From: Enhydrobacter sp.
GTDB lineage: Bacteria > Pseudomonadota > Alphaproteobacteria > Reyranellales > Reyranellaceae
DNA length: 64,000 nucleotides
Direction of reading: 5' to 3'
NCBI GenBank assembly: GCA_026126105.1
Contig: JAHCJV010000002.1
Coordinates: 1 to 64,000 of the forward strand
Every line of letters starts with the position of its first letter. Position 1 is the first letter of the stretch. Below are positions 39,914 to 49,868 of this stretch, piece after piece. Below the pieces are notes generated by a model that did no database searches, was not told where the DNA came from, and saw only the letters and a list, made by a program, of their open reading frames with translations. Both the position numbers and the translations under genes were made by a program.

Positions 39914-42865
39914 ATGGCGAAGACCAAGGACTCGGCGGCGCCGGCGGCGGCCGCTTCGGACGACAAATCGTTCGGCGACAAGCCGCTCAAGCATCTCTGG
40001 CTGATCGACGGCTCGGGCTACCTGTTCCGCGCCTATCACGCCCTGCCGCCCATGACGCGGCCCGACGGCACGCCGATCAACGCGGTCTACGGCTTCTGCC
40101 GCATGCTCGCGCTGCACCTCGACGATCCCGAGGTCGATCACATCGCGATGATCCTCGATGCCGGACGCACCACCTTCCGCAACGAGATCTACGACAAGTA
40201 CAAGGCGAACCGGCCCGAGCCGCCGGAGGATCTGACGCCGCAGTTCCCGCTGATCCGCGAGGCGGCCAAGGCTTTCAACGTCACGGTCTGCGAGCTCGAC
40301 AATTACGAGGCCGACGACCTGATCGCCACCTATGCTCGTCTCGCTGTGGAAGCCGGTGGCACCTGCACCATCGTGTCGTCCGACAAGGACCTGATGCAGC
40401 TGATTCGCCCGGGCGTGGAGATGTTCGATCCCATCAAGCAGAAGCGGCTCGGGCCGGACGCGGTAATGGAGAAGTTCGGCGTCACGCCGGAAAAGGTCGT
40501 CGACGTGCAGGCGCTTGCCGGCGATTCGACGGACAATGTGCCCGGCGTGCCGGGCATTGGCGTCAAGACTGCGGCCCAGTTGCTGGGCGAGTACGGCGAC
40601 CTCGAGACCCTCCTGGCGCGGGCCGGTGAGATCAAGCAGCCCAAGCGGCGGGAAGCGCTGCAGCAGAACGCCGAACTTGCCCGCATCTCCAAGAAGCTCG
40701 TGCAGCTGAAGGACGATGTCCCTGCTCCCGCCGACCCCGACTCTTTCGACAAGCGCCGGCCCGACCCGAATGTGCTGCTGCCGTGGCTCGAGCAGCAGGG
40801 CTTCAAGAGCCTCGTCGCCAAGTACAGCAAGGAGCTCGGTGAGGCGACCAACCCGGTCGCGCCGGCGCTGACCACGGCGGCGGTGGCGAAGCCCGGACCG
40901 GCCGAGACCCGGCCCGCGCCGGCGGCACACGCGAAGCCCAACCGCGCCTTCACCTCGGCCGACTACGAGACGATCCGCACCGAGGCAGCGCTCGACGACT
41001 GGATCGCCGAGGCGACCAAGGCCGGTGTGGTCGCCTTCGACTGCGAGACCGACGCGCTCGACTCGAACAATTCAGGCCTGGTCGGCCTGTCCCTCGCCCT
41101 GCTCGACGGGCCGTGGGGCAACGTGAACTCCAGCCGCCGGCGCGCGGCCTACCTGCCGATCGGCCATCGGGCGCCCGGCGAACAGCCGCCCAGGGGGACA
41201 CAAGGTGCGCTCGATCTCGGCGGCGACGCCGAGAAGACGGGCGACGGAAAGCTCCTGCCCGACCAGCTGCCGCTCCGGACGGTGATCGACCGGCTGAAGC
41301 CGCTGCTCGAGGACCCCGGCGTGCTCAAGGTTGGCCAGAACATCAAGTACGACATGTGCGTGCTCGAACGGCACGGCATCACGATCGGACCCGTCGACGA
41401 CACGATGCTGCTCTCCTTCGTGCTCGACGCCGGCAAGCACGGTCACGGCATGGACGAGCTGGCCGAGCGCTATCTCGGCCAGAAGACGATCAAGTTCTCC
41501 GATGTGGCGGGCTCAGGCGCAAAGCAGGTGAGCTTCGACAAGGTGCCGATCGAGCGTGCCATGGAGTACGCGGCGGAGGATGCCGATGTGACCCTTCAGC
41601 TCTGGGCACGTTTCAAGCCGCGCGTCGTCGCCGAACGCATGGTGACGCTGTACGAGACGATCGAGCGGCCGCTGATCCCCGTCCTTCTCGCGATGGAACA
41701 GGCGGGGATCAAGGTCGATGCGCCGGCACTAAAGGCGCTGTCGGCCGACTTCGAGAAGCGGCTGGGCGAGCTGGAGATCGAGATCCACAAGATCGCCGGC
41801 CGCGAATTCAATGTCGGCTCGCCCAAGCAGCTCGGGGAGATCCTGTTCGACGAGCAGAAGCTGCCGGGCGGCAAGCGTAACAAGAGCGGCACCTGGGCCA
41901 CCGACGCCCAGGTGCTCGACGACCTCGCCGCGCAAGGCCATCCGCTGCCAGTCAAGATCCTCGAGCATCGCCAGCTCTCGAAACTCAAGGGAACCTACAC
42001 CGACGCGCTGGTGCGCGAGCTCGACGCCAGGACCGGCCGCATTCACACGTCGTATCACATGACCGGCGCGGCGACCGGTCGGCTCGCCTCGACCGATCCC
42101 AACCTGCAGAACATCCCGGTCCGCACCGAGGAAGGTCGCAAGATCCGCGAAGCCTTCATCGCCGAGAAGGGACACAAGCTGCTGAGCGCCGATTATTCGC
42201 AGATCGAGCTGCGGCTGCTGGCGCATGTCGCCGACCTCACCTCGCTCAAGGAGGCCTTCGCGCGGGGCGACGACATCCACGCGATCACCGCCTCGGAGAT
42301 GTTCGGCGTGCCGGTCAAGGGCATGGACCCATTGGTCCGCCGCCGCGCCAAGGCGATCAACTTCGGCATCATCTACGGCATCTCGGCCTTCGGCCTTGCC
42401 AACCAGCTCGGCATCGGCCAGCAGGAAGCGCGCGAGTACATCGCCAGGTATTTCCTGCGCTATCCTGGCATCCGCGACTACATGGAGACGACCAAGAACT
42501 ACGCGCGCAGGCACGGCTACGTGCGCACGCCGTTCGGGCGCAAGATCCATCTGAAGTACATCAACGAGAAGAACCAGGGCATGCGCGCTTTCTCCGAGCG
42601 TGCGGCGATCAACGCGCCGCTGCAGGGCGGCGCGGCCGACATCATCAAGCGCGCGATGATCCGCGTGCCGGGCGCGCTCGCCGCGGCAAGCCTCAAGGCC
42701 AGGATGCTGCTGCAGGTCCACGACGAATTGCTGTTCGAGGTTCCCGACGAGGAGATCGACAGGACCAAGGACGTCGCCCGCAAGGTGATGGAAAGCGCCG
42801 CGACGCTCTCGGTGCCGCTGGTCGTCGACACCGGCGTCGGCCTCACCTGGGCGGCCGCGCATTGA
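39914..42865 (+). CDS. polA: DNA polymerase I
   Basis: 983 residues with all three domains. 5'-3' exonuclease: LWLIDGSGYLFRAYHALPPM, VSSDKDLMQL and GDSTDNVPGVPGIGVKTA. 3'-5' exonuclease: VVAFDCETDALD through YAAEDADVTLQLW, with its acidic residues kept, so proofreading is probably active. Polymerase: SADYSQIELRLLAHV (motif A), RRRAKAINFGIIYGISAFGL (motif B) and QVHDELLFEVP (motif C). It fills gaps in excision repair and replaces Okazaki primers. It starts divergently from the Mn riboswitch transcript and ends at a good hairpin terminator. Confidence 0.97.
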   Translation: MAKTKDSAAPAAAASDDKSFGDKPLKHLWLIDGSGYLFRAYHALPPMTRPDGTPINAVYGFCRMLALHLDDPEVDHIAMILDAGRTTFRNEIYDKYKANRPEPPEDLTPQFPLIREAAKAFNVTVCELDNYEADDLIATYARLAVEAGGTCTIVSSDKDLMQLIRPGVEMFDPIKQKRLGPDAVMEKFGVTPEKVVDVQALAGDSTDNVPGVPGIGVKTAAQLLGEYGDLETLLARAGEIKQPKRREALQQNAELARISKKLVQLKDDVPAPADPDSFDKRRPDPNVLLPWLEQQGFKSLVAKYSKELGEATNPVAPALTTAAVAKPGPAETRPAPAAHAKPNRAFTSADYETIRTEAALDDWIAEATKAGVVAFDCETDALDSNNSGLVGLSLALLDGPWGNVNSSRRRAAYLPIGHRAPGEQPPRGTQGALDLGGDAEKTGDGKLLPDQLPLRTVIDRLKPLLEDPGVLKVGQNIKYDMCVLERHGITIGPVDDTMLLSFVLDAGKHGHGMDELAERYLGQKTIKFSDVAGSGAKQVSFDKVPIERAMEYAAEDADVTLQLWARFKPRVVAERMVTLYETIERPLIPVLLAMEQAGIKVDAPALKALSADFEKRLGELEIEIHKIAGREFNVGSPKQLGEILFDEQKLPGGKRNKSGTWATDAQVLDDLAAQGHPLPVKILEHRQLSKLKGTYTDALVRELDARTGRIHTSYHMTGAATGRLASTDPNLQNIPVRTEEGRKIREAFIAEKGHKLLSADYSQIELRLLAHVADLTSLKEAFARGDDIHAITASEMFGVPVKGMDPLVRRRAKAINFGIIYGISAFGLANQLGIGQQEAREYIARYFLRYPGIRDYMETTKNYARRHGYVRTPFGRKIHLKYINEKNQGMRAFSERAAINAPLQGGAADIIKRAMIRVPGALAAASLKARMLLQVHDELLFEVPDEEIDRTKDVARKVMESAATLSVPLVVDTGVGLTWAAAH

Positions 42866-42887
42866 GGCGTACCCGGCATCCCGACTC

Positions 42888-42910
42888 GCGCGAAGTAACC
42901 TTCGCGCTTT
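42888..42910 (+). terminator. Intrinsic terminator after polA
   Basis: GCGCGAAG (42888-42895), loop TAAC, CTTCGCGC (42900-42907), then TTT: eight perfect pairs 23 bases after the polA stop. The T-run is short. A second weaker dyad (CCTCGT ... ACGAGG, 42931-42958) follows before the GST gene. Confidence 0.6.
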
Positions 42911-43003
42911 AGCGAAGCGGAGCGGAGAGACCTCGTTTTCGTCGCCGACAAGACGAGGCTCCTCGGCTACCCTCGAGGTGACGGAGCTTGGGAGTAAGTC
43001 GAG

Positions 43004-43621
43004 ATGAAAATCTGGGGTCGGGCGAATTCGATCAACGTGATGAAGGTGCTGTGGTGCGCCGACGAATGCGGCGTCGCGTACGAGCGCGAGGATGTCGGCA
43101 TGGCGTTCGGCGGCAACGACCAGAAATGGTACCTCGACATGAACCCCAACGGCGTGGTGCCGACCATCGACGACGGTGGGCGCGTGATCTGGGAGAGCAA
43201 TTCGGCGGTCCGCTATCTCGCCGCAAAGTATGCCGCCGGCACGCTGTGGCCCAACGATCCCGGCCAGCGCAGCGAGGCGGACCGCTGGATGGACTGGCAG
43301 CTCTCGACCATCTCCGAGCCTATGCGCCAGGTGTTCTGGGGCCTCGTCCGCACGCCCGCCGACAAGCGCGACATGGCAGGGATCAAGAAGGCCGCGGCGG
43401 AGGCCGGCAAGCTATGGGGCCGATTGGACCAGAAACTCGAGGGCAAGCTCTACGTTGCAGGCACTCACCTCACGATGGGTGACATCCCGGTAGGCTGCTT
43501 CGTCCATCGCTGGTACGCGCTCGATATCGAGCGGCCCGAGCTCAAGAACGTAAAGGCCTGGTACGAACGGCTGAAGACGCGGCCGGCCTATGTCAAATAC
43601 GTCATGCCGCCGCTGACGTGA
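43004..43621 (+). CDS. Glutathione S-transferase family protein
   Basis: 205 residues. An N-terminal thioredoxin-like domain (MKIWGRANSINVMKVLWCAD) has the cis-Pro and glutathione-binding region NPNGVVPTIDDGGRVIWESN (the 'ESN' SNAIL-type motif). The all-helical C-terminal domain contains LTMGDIPVGC. The N-terminal RANSINV pattern suggests the Ser/Asn type of catalytic residue. Substrate unknown. The 3' end overlaps the convergent Rieske gene by 20 bases. Confidence 0.88.
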   Translation: MKIWGRANSINVMKVLWCADECGVAYEREDVGMAFGGNDQKWYLDMNPNGVVPTIDDGGRVIWESNSAVRYLAAKYAAGTLWPNDPGQRSEADRWMDWQLSTISEPMRQVFWGLVRTPADKRDMAGIKKAAAEAGKLWGRLDQKLEGKLYVAGTHLTMGDIPVGCFVHRWYALDIERPELKNVKAWYERLKTRPAYVKYVMPPLT

Positions 43622-44630
43622 GCAGGCCATCGACCAGCTTGCGGAACTGGGTTGGACCGGCATCGAGGCTGGTCGGCAGCATTGCGCGATCGGGCTCGAG
43701 GTCGATCAGCTTTTGTTGTGCCTCGATGATGCGCTTGTCCTCGTAGAACGCCGCGGTCGTCACGCCGAACAGGCGATCAAGCTTACCCGGGTCGATATCC
43801 TGCGCCCGCGTCCCGACTGCGTAGAAGTAGCGTGAGGTCCGGCGGCTGACCGGCGTCACCGCCTGCTCGTCGATCCTATGGAACAGCGGCGCGATCGCAG
43901 GTGCTCTGCCTTCGCTCTGCTCGGCGGTGCCGGCAGGATAAAACCCGGTGCGCTGCAGGAAGACTCCGGGGAACAGGAAATCATAGCTGTTCCAAACGTC
44001 GACCCGCTCGCCGAGCTTCCGCATGAAGCCGCGCGGCGGATGGTTGCGCAGCCAGCGCTGGAAGCGCAGTCCGCGCTCGAGCGACACCGTGCGCGGCCGC
44101 TCGTCGGCCCATTGCGGCATATCGAGGCCCAGTGTCTTCTCGTGCGTGAAGCTGAGATGCGAGAGGTCGAGCAGGTTGTCGTCGATCAGCAGATAGTGCG
44201 CGTCGTAGTCCAGCTGCCCGGCCTGCAACCGGTAGGCCGGATCGTCCAATGCGAGTGACGGCGGGATGATCGCGGCGTCAGCCTTGTCGGCGTCGCCCAT
44301 CCAGACCCAGACCCAGCTGCCGACGACCCGCAGCGGATAGCGCCGCACGCAGGCGCTTTGCGGGATCAGCTTCTGGCCGGGGATCTCGATGCACCTGCCG
44401 TCCGGCGCGAACTTCAGCCCGTGATACATGCAGCGCAGCGCCTCGCCCTCCAGTCGCCCCATCGACAGCGGCGCGAAGCGATGCGGACAGCGATCCTCGA
44501 GAGCGACAATCTCGCCGCTGCCCGTGCGATAGATCACCAGAGGCTGGTCGATGATCGTGCGGGCGTGGACGACACCCGGCTCGATTTCGTGAGTCCAGGC
44601 GGCGACGTACCAGGCATTGCGAATCCACAT
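43602..44630 (-). CDS. Rieske non-heme iron oxygenase, VanA-like
   Basis: 342 residues. The N-terminal Rieske 2Fe-2S site is CPHRFAPLSMG ... CMYHGLKF (CxH, CxxH). The catalytic domain has the mononuclear iron ligands in DDNLLDLSHLSFTH. Length and the opening MWIRNAWYVAAW match vanillate O-demethylase and related aromatic demethylases/hydroxylases. It needs a reductase that is not adjacent. Convergent with the GST gene, and followed upstream by the adenylate cyclase gene on the same strand. Confidence 0.88.
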   Translation of the reverse strand: MWIRNAWYVAAWTHEIEPGVVHARTIIDQPLVIYRTGSGEIVALEDRCPHRFAPLSMGRLEGEALRCMYHGLKFAPDGRCIEIPGQKLIPQSACVRRYPLRVVGSWVWVWMGDADKADAAIIPPSLALDDPAYRLQAGQLDYDAHYLLIDDNLLDLSHLSFTHEKTLGLDMPQWADERPRTVSLERGLRFQRWLRNHPPRGFMRKLGERVDVWNSYDFLFPGVFLQRTGFYPAGTAEQSEGRAPAIAPLFHRIDEQAVTPVSRRTSRYFYAVGTRAQDIDPGKLDRLFGVTTAAFYEDKRIIEAQQKLIDLEPDRAMLPTSLDAGPTQFRKLVDGLLTSAAA

Positions 44631-44650
44631 GACGCCAGAGTAGCCCAGCC

Positions 44651-46498
44651 TCAGACCAGCCGGTAGACCTCGACGGGAGCGTCGCGGCCTTTGACCTGGT
44701 GCCTCTCGGGCGGCGGCAGGTCGAGACCGAGCGAGCCACTGTCCTTCACCATGCCCAGGGTGGCGCCACTTACCAGCACGACGACCTCGTCATCGGGACC
44801 CATGAATTCCTTCCCGAGCTGCTCGAAACGCTGAGCAACGTTCACGGTGTCGCCGACCACTGTAAAATTCACCCGGCCGGGCGCGCCTATATTGCCGACC
44901 ACGGCCGGTCCCGAATGGAGGCCGATGCGCACGCGGATCGGCGTCTTCCCGGCCACCCGGCGCATCCGGTTGTCTTCGCGGATCACTCGCGCGATCTCGA
45001 GTGCCGCGCGTATCGCGGCCGCGGCATGATCGGCCGAGCCGGAAAGCGAGCCCCATACCGCCATCACCGAATCGCCGATGTATTTGTCGATGATGCCATG
45101 CTCATGCTCGATGCAGGCTCCGAGCAATGCGAAGTGATGGTTGAGCATTTCGGCCGTCTCTTGCTCGGGCAGGTCCTCCGCCTGGGGCGTGAACTCGACG
45201 ATGTCGGTGAACATCACCGTCAGGTTGACTCGCCGCGAGGCGATGCCGTCCTCGCCCACTTCCATCAAACGGCGCACCAGCCGCTGCGGCACGTAAGCGC
45301 CGAACCACCGCAGCGCGCCACGCGCCTTGTCGAGGCTGCGTGCGGCATCGTCGATCTCCCGCAACCGCGATCGCTGGTTGAGTGGCTGGTCGAATTCGAG
45401 CCTCTCGATCGCTTCGGCCGCGGTAGTGATGGTCCGGATCGAGCGCGCCATGCGGATGCCCATCAGGATCGCCAGCGCGAGCGCCACCGCCAGCGTAGTG
45501 GCGCCGACGATCGCGCCGTTAGTCAGCCGGTTGAGGTCGGCCGTGGCGTCCTCGATCGGGAAATATTGCCCGACCAGCCAGGGCTGGGGGCCGTAGCCCT
45601 CAACCTCGCGGTAGACGAATACCCATCGCCGGCCATCCGCCTCGACGACATGGCCGAGCGTTCCGAGCGCGCGATCGATGCGTGGGCTGTACGCTGGGTT
45701 GTCCCAGATGCGGGCGAGCACCGGATCGCCGAGTTCCTTTATCGTCGGCAGCTGGCGATTCTCGTTGAGGTTGAAGCTGTGCGGATCGACCAGGAGGCGG
45801 TGCGCCAGCACCTTGTCATGATCGACGAGGATGAAATAGCGGCCGTCGCGGCCGTGGTTCGGATCGCCGATCAGCGCCGACAGGTCGCCGACGGCGACCG
45901 TAGCGACCAGGCCGCCGATAAAGGCGTCGTCGATGCGCCGCACCGGTGTCCGCACGTTCAGCACCGGTTGCTTCTGCGATTCACTCCAGAACAGCGCCCC
46001 CCAGAAGGTGATGTGGCTCGTCTGCAGCTCACGGAAGCGTTCGAGGCCACGCTGCAGCCCGGTGAGAGGAATCGTATCGCGTGTGATTTCGCCATCGGAA
46101 TGGCGCACGGCGCGATGGAGCTGAAGGTCGAGCGTCCCGAAGGCAGCCACCGAAATCGCCGGCGCCTGCATCATCATCACCGCCAGCGCCTCGCGCACAT
46201 CGACCGGAGAATCGACCGCGACCCGACCTGCGGCCATCAGCGCGGCCAGCAGCTCGAGCTTATCCGTCACCGGATCGAGCCGGCCCTTGATCAGCGCGAC
46301 CTGCCTCTCGATCACGCCGTCGGCACGATCGACGAGCAGCCGCTCGGCAGTGCCGGTGGCGCCGGCCAGCACGGCGATGTAGGCGATCCCGGAGATCAGG
46401 GCCAGCGACGCGAACGCCAGCGCCAAGGCAGCGATCAGCGGCAGCCGGAGAGGACCGCGCACAGCCGCGGCCGTCGTAGCGTCAGGGAGCGTGCTCAA
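44651..46498 (-). CDS. Class III adenylate/guanylate cyclase with periplasmic sensor region
   Basis: 615 residues. A membrane segment near residue 20-45 and another around 325-350 enclose a periplasmic region of about 280 residues with Cache-like features (WVFVYREVEGYGPQPWLVGQ). A HAMP linker follows, then the catalytic domain with metal-binding MFTDIVEFT and KYIGDSVMAVWG and the transition-state block GDTVNVAQRFE. It makes a cyclic nucleotide, most likely cAMP, in response to an extracytoplasmic signal. Signal and effector are unknown. It lies between the Rieske gene and pckA, all on the minus strand. Confidence 0.88.
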   Translation of the reverse strand: MSTLPDATTAAAVRGPLRLPLIAALALAFASLALISGIAYIAVLAGATGTAERLLVDRADGVIERQVALIKGRLDPVTDKLELLAALMAAGRVAVDSPVDVREALAVMMMQAPAISVAAFGTLDLQLHRAVRHSDGEITRDTIPLTGLQRGLERFRELQTSHITFWGALFWSESQKQPVLNVRTPVRRIDDAFIGGLVATVAVGDLSALIGDPNHGRDGRYFILVDHDKVLAHRLLVDPHSFNLNENRQLPTIKELGDPVLARIWDNPAYSPRIDRALGTLGHVVEADGRRWVFVYREVEGYGPQPWLVGQYFPIEDATADLNRLTNGAIVGATTLAVALALAILMGIRMARSIRTITTAAEAIERLEFDQPLNQRSRLREIDDAARSLDKARGALRWFGAYVPQRLVRRLMEVGEDGIASRRVNLTVMFTDIVEFTPQAEDLPEQETAEMLNHHFALLGACIEHEHGIIDKYIGDSVMAVWGSLSGSADHAAAAIRAALEIARVIREDNRMRRVAGKTPIRVRIGLHSGPAVVGNIGAPGRVNFTVVGDTVNVAQRFEQLGKEFMGPDDEVVVLVSGATLGMVKDSGSLGLDLPPPERHQVKGRDAPVEVYRLV

Positions 46499-46556
46499 GA
46501 CGGGACATCATATGGTGCCCCGCCGGGACAACGGAAAGCCCCCTCAGGGAGGGTTG

Positions 46557-48164
46557 TCAGGCAGCGGCGCGGATCGCCGCTTTCTTGACATCGCTGTCGA
46601 CGTGAGGCTCGAACTGCTGGAAGTTCTTTTCGAAGCGCTGCGCAACGTCTCGCGCGGCGCTTTCGTACGCCTTCTTGTCAGCCCAGGAGTCCTTGGGATT
46701 GAGCACGTTGCCCGGTACGTCCGGGCACGCGCTCGGCACCTGCATGCCGAAGTGAGGATCGGTCGAGGACGCGACCGATGCGAGCGTGCCGTCGAGCGCA
46801 GCCCGCACCATGGCGCGGGTGTGCCGGATAGACGTGCGCTGGCCGACGCCGAAGCCGCCGCCCGACCAGCCGGTGTTGACCAGCCAGCAGTTGACGTTCT
46901 GCCGCGCCATCTTCTCGCCCAGCATCTTGGCATACACCGTCGGATGCCGCGGCATGAACGGCGCACCGAAGCAGGTCGAGAAAGTCGCCTGCGGTTCGGT
47001 GACTCCCTTCTCGGTGCCGGCAACGCGCGCGGTATAGCCGGAGAGGAAATGATACATCGCCTGTTCCGGGGACAGCCGCGAGATCGGCGGCAGGACACCG
47101 AAGGCATCTGCGGTCAGCATCACGATATTGGTCGGCGTCGCAGCAATGCCGCTCGGCAGCGTATTGGGAATGAAGTCGATCGGATAGCAGGCACGGGTGT
47201 TCTCGGTGTACCGGCCGTCATCGAGATCGAGGCCGCCGGTCGCGGGATCGATGACGACGTTTTCCAGCACGGTGCCGAAGCGTTCGGTCGTGGCATAGAT
47301 CTCGGGTTCCGCTTCGCGCGACAGCTTGATCACCTTGGCGTAGCAACCGCCCTCGAAGTTGAAGAGAGAATCCTCGGCCCAGCCGTGCTCGTCGTCGCCG
47401 ATCAGCGTGCGCGCCGGATCGGCCGACAGTGTGGTCTTCCCGGTGCCGGAGAGGCCAAAGAAGATCGCGACGTCGCCTTTCGGTCCCATGTTCGCCGACG
47501 CATGCATCGGCAGGACGTTCTTCTCCGGCAGGAGGTAGTTCAGGATCGTGAACACCGACTTCTTGATCTCGCCGGCATACCAGGTGCCGCAGATCGCCAC
47601 GACGCGATCGGTGAAGTTCACGAGGATGGCGCAGTCCGACGCCGTGCCGTCGACCGCCGGATCGGCCTGGAAGCCCGGCAGGTTCAGGATGGTGAAGTCG
47701 GGTTTGAAGCCTTCCAGCTCCTCGGGTTTCGGGCGCAGGAACATGTTGCGGGCGAACATGTTGTGCCACGCCGTCTCGGTGACCACGCGGACGCCGATAC
47801 GATGCGCGGGATCGGCGCCAGCCCAGCAATCGCGCGCGAAGAGATCGCGGCGTTGGGCGTAGCCGATCAACCGATTGTAGAGGGCACGATAGCGCTCCGG
47901 AGAGATCGGCTTGTTGGTCTTGCCCCAATCGACGGTGCCGCGGGTTACCGAGTCCTCGACAAAAAACTTGTCGTTCGGCGAACGGCCCGTATGGACGCCG
48001 GTGCGCACCACCAACGCTCCGCCCTCGCCGAGCTGTCCCTCGCCGCGCCGGATCGCCTCTTCATACAAGGTCGGTACATTGAGATTCCAATGCACCCTGC
48101 CGGGGTTCCTGAGCCCAAGCGCGCCAAGGCCAAGTTTGGGAACGACGAAACCCGCCTGTGTCAC
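46557..48164 (-). CDS. pckA: Phosphoenolpyruvate carboxykinase (ATP)
   Basis: 535 residues from a GTG start at 48164, with AGGAGAG six bases upstream. It turns oxaloacetate and ATP into phosphoenolpyruvate, the entry to gluconeogenesis. ATP-binding GLSGTGKTTLSADP, metal and substrate residues in MHASANMGPKGDVAIFFG, and NTGWSGGGFGVGQR are all present. In alphaproteobacteria it is normally next to chvGI, as here. A perfect palindrome lies 120 bases upstream (48284-48301) and may be a control site. Confidence 0.96.
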   Translation of the reverse strand: MTQAGFVVPKLGLGALGLRNPGRVHWNLNVPTLYEEAIRRGEGQLGEGGALVVRTGVHTGRSPNDKFFVEDSVTRGTVDWGKTNKPISPERYRALYNRLIGYAQRRDLFARDCWAGADPAHRIGVRVVTETAWHNMFARNMFLRPKPEELEGFKPDFTILNLPGFQADPAVDGTASDCAILVNFTDRVVAICGTWYAGEIKKSVFTILNYLLPEKNVLPMHASANMGPKGDVAIFFGLSGTGKTTLSADPARTLIGDDEHGWAEDSLFNFEGGCYAKVIKLSREAEPEIYATTERFGTVLENVVIDPATGGLDLDDGRYTENTRACYPIDFIPNTLPSGIAATPTNIVMLTADAFGVLPPISRLSPEQAMYHFLSGYTARVAGTEKGVTEPQATFSTCFGAPFMPRHPTVYAKMLGEKMARQNVNCWLVNTGWSGGGFGVGQRTSIRHTRAMVRAALDGTLASVASSTDPHFGMQVPSACPDVPGNVLNPKDSWADKKAYESAARDVAQRFEKNFQQFEPHVDSDVKKAAIRAAA

Positions 48165-48283
48165 AGTACTCTCTCCTGCTTTACCGATTGAACGGCCATT
48201 TACCCTATCTGTATCACCGTCGGCAGGCATAAAATCCAGTGCGGCTGCGACAGTTCGCGTCCAACCACCGCAGTACGAATGGG

Positions 48284-48301
48284 CTTTCGCACATGCGAAA
48301 G
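48284..48301. promoter_or_regulatory. Perfect palindrome upstream of pckA
   Basis: CTTTCGCACATGCGAAAG has 8-base arms (CTTTCGCA/TGCGAAAG) around two bases. It lies 17 bases after the hugZ-like stop and 120 bases before the pckA GTG, on the same transcript direction. It could be a regulator's operator for pckA or a hugZ transcript-end hairpin; there is no T-run, which favours the operator idea slightly. Confidence 0.4.
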
Positions 48302-48318
48302 AATGTTGCGTCGCACAC

Positions 48319-49038
48319 TCAGATGCCGCGGGCCGTCTTTAGCAAGGAAATCAGGGCAGTGCGCGCCTCGACTGCAGATGCCAACGGTGTTTGAAAAGCC
48401 AATCGAGCGACTTGGCCTCCCTGCCTGAGGTCGATGCCTTCAGCGTCGATTCCGGTCATGGTCCAGCCCGTGCCGGGCAAGCCCAGGAGCTTTGTGGCAT
48501 AAAGCTGGATCGCGTCCGAGTGGTCCTCGTTCATATGGCGCACGATGCTCTCCTCGCCTTCCGCCAATTCAGGCAACGGCGCCATGTTCAGCATCTCCGA
48601 CGCTCCGATCCAATGTATCTTGCCGAAACCGGCCACCAGGTGAGCCCGCTCCGGCGTCACCTTGTAAAAGCGGAAGTCCTTGAAGCCGGCATAAAGCGCC
48701 GCGTCGGGATGCCGCGCGAGGAAGCGCTGCTTCAGGCGTCGGTCATGGGTTTCCGCTATCGTCCCCAGCAGGGACAGCCGAGCCCCCGTGAGCGGCTGGG
48801 TCAGCCCCACGGTACCGTCGAACAGCAATGAAACTCTGCCGTCGGCGGCGATCCCCTTGCTGTGCTCGGCGAGGTCGCTCAGCAGCAGGATCGGCGACAA
48901 ATCGTGGTCTACAGCCACGAGCACGAGTGAAACGTACGGCCACGCAGGGTTTCCTGCCGTGGGCAGCAGCGTGGCGAGCGACGCGCGATCGCAGCTCCGG
49001 ATAAGACCGCGTGCTACTTGGGCGAATTCATCCGTCAT
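48319..49038 (-). CDS. HugZ-like pyridoxamine-phosphate-oxidase-fold protein with DUF2470 domain
   Basis: 239 residues. The N-terminal split-barrel FMN-binding-like domain (LIRSCDRASLATLLPTAGNP, then PYVSLVLVAVDHD) is followed by a C-terminal DUF2470 domain (SIVRHMNEDHSDAIQLYA). This two-domain layout is that of HugZ-type heme oxygenases and of related heme-binding proteins. Heme breakdown for iron is plausible but not shown. Divergent from chvI across 131 bases. Confidence 0.82.
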   Translation of the reverse strand: MTDEFAQVARGLIRSCDRASLATLLPTAGNPAWPYVSLVLVAVDHDLSPILLLSDLAEHSKGIAADGRVSLLFDGTVGLTQPLTGARLSLLGTIAETHDRRLKQRFLARHPDAALYAGFKDFRFYKVTPERAHLVAGFGKIHWIGASEMLNMAPLPELAEGEESIVRHMNEDHSDAIQLYATKLLGLPGTGWTMTGIDAEGIDLRQGGQVARLAFQTPLASAVEARTALISLLKTARGI

Positions 49039-49169
49039 TGTCTATCCCGCTCGGGAAGTGAAAGCGCCCAAACTTGGGCGGAGCCATGGCAAAACCGCCC
49101 TGAACAAGCAACCGCAAGACTGTGGTAACGTTGCAGACCGACTTTGAGACTGTCAGGAGATACTCCATC

Positions 49170-49868
49170 GTGCGCAAGAACATCGCCTTGGTCGACGACG
49201 ACCGCAATATCCTGACCTCCGTCTCGATGCTCCTCGAAGCGGAGGGCTTCCAGGTCAAGACTTACTCCGACGGCGCCGCGGCCCTCGAAGGCCTCAACCA
49301 GTCCCCGCCCGACATGGCCATATTCGACATCAAGATGCCGCGCATGGACGGCATGGAGCTGCTGAACCGTATCCGCAAGACGCAGCAGTTTCCGGTGATA
49401 TTTCTGACCTCCAAGGACGAGGAGATCGACGAGGTCCTCGGTCTACGGATGGGCGCCGACGACTTTATCCGCAAACCGTTCTCCCAGCGATTGCTGCTCG
49501 AGCGTATCCGTGCCGTGCTGCGCCGGGCCGACGGTGCGGGCCCGAAGGGAGAGGGCCAGGCCGAACGCATCGTGCGCGGCGAGCTGGTCCTCGATCCGAG
49601 CCGCCACCAATGCACCTGGAAGGGCAAGGAGGTGCATCTCACGGTCACCGAGTTCCTGCTGCTGAAGTCGCTCGCCGAGCGGCCCGGCCACGTCAAGAAC
49701 CGCGACCAGCTGATGGATGCCGCCTACGGCGAGACGATCTACGTCGACGACCGCACGATCGATAGTCATATCAAGCGCGTGCGCCGCAAGTTCCGCGAGG
49801 TAGACGGCGAATTCGAGCAGATCGAAACCCTGTATGGCATCGGATATCGATACCGCGACGCCGCCTGA
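49170..49868 (+). CDS. chvI: Response regulator ChvI
   Basis: 232 residues from a GTG start (AGGAGA at 49155-49160, nine bases upstream). The receiver domain has the acidic pocket VDDD, the phosphorylated D53 in [12 protein letters not shown], and the conserved Thr/Lys (FLTSKDE, RKPFS). The OmpR-type winged helix ends [12 protein letters not shown]. With chvG it forms the acid- and envelope-stress two-component system of alphaproteobacteria, tied in many species to exopolysaccharide, motility and host interaction. chvG starts 35 bases before its stop. Confidence 0.94.
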   Translation: MRKNIALVDDDRNILTSVSMLLEAEGFQVKTYSDGAAALEGLNQSPPDMAIFDIKMPRMDGMELLNRIRKTQQFPVIFLTSKDEEIDEVLGLRMGADDFIRKPFSQRLLLERIRAVLRRADGAGPKGEGQAERIVRGELVLDPSRHQCTWKGKEVHLTVTEFLLLKSLAERPGHVKNRDQLMDAAYGETIYVDDRTIDSHIKRVRRKFREVDGEFEQIETLYGIGYRYRDAA

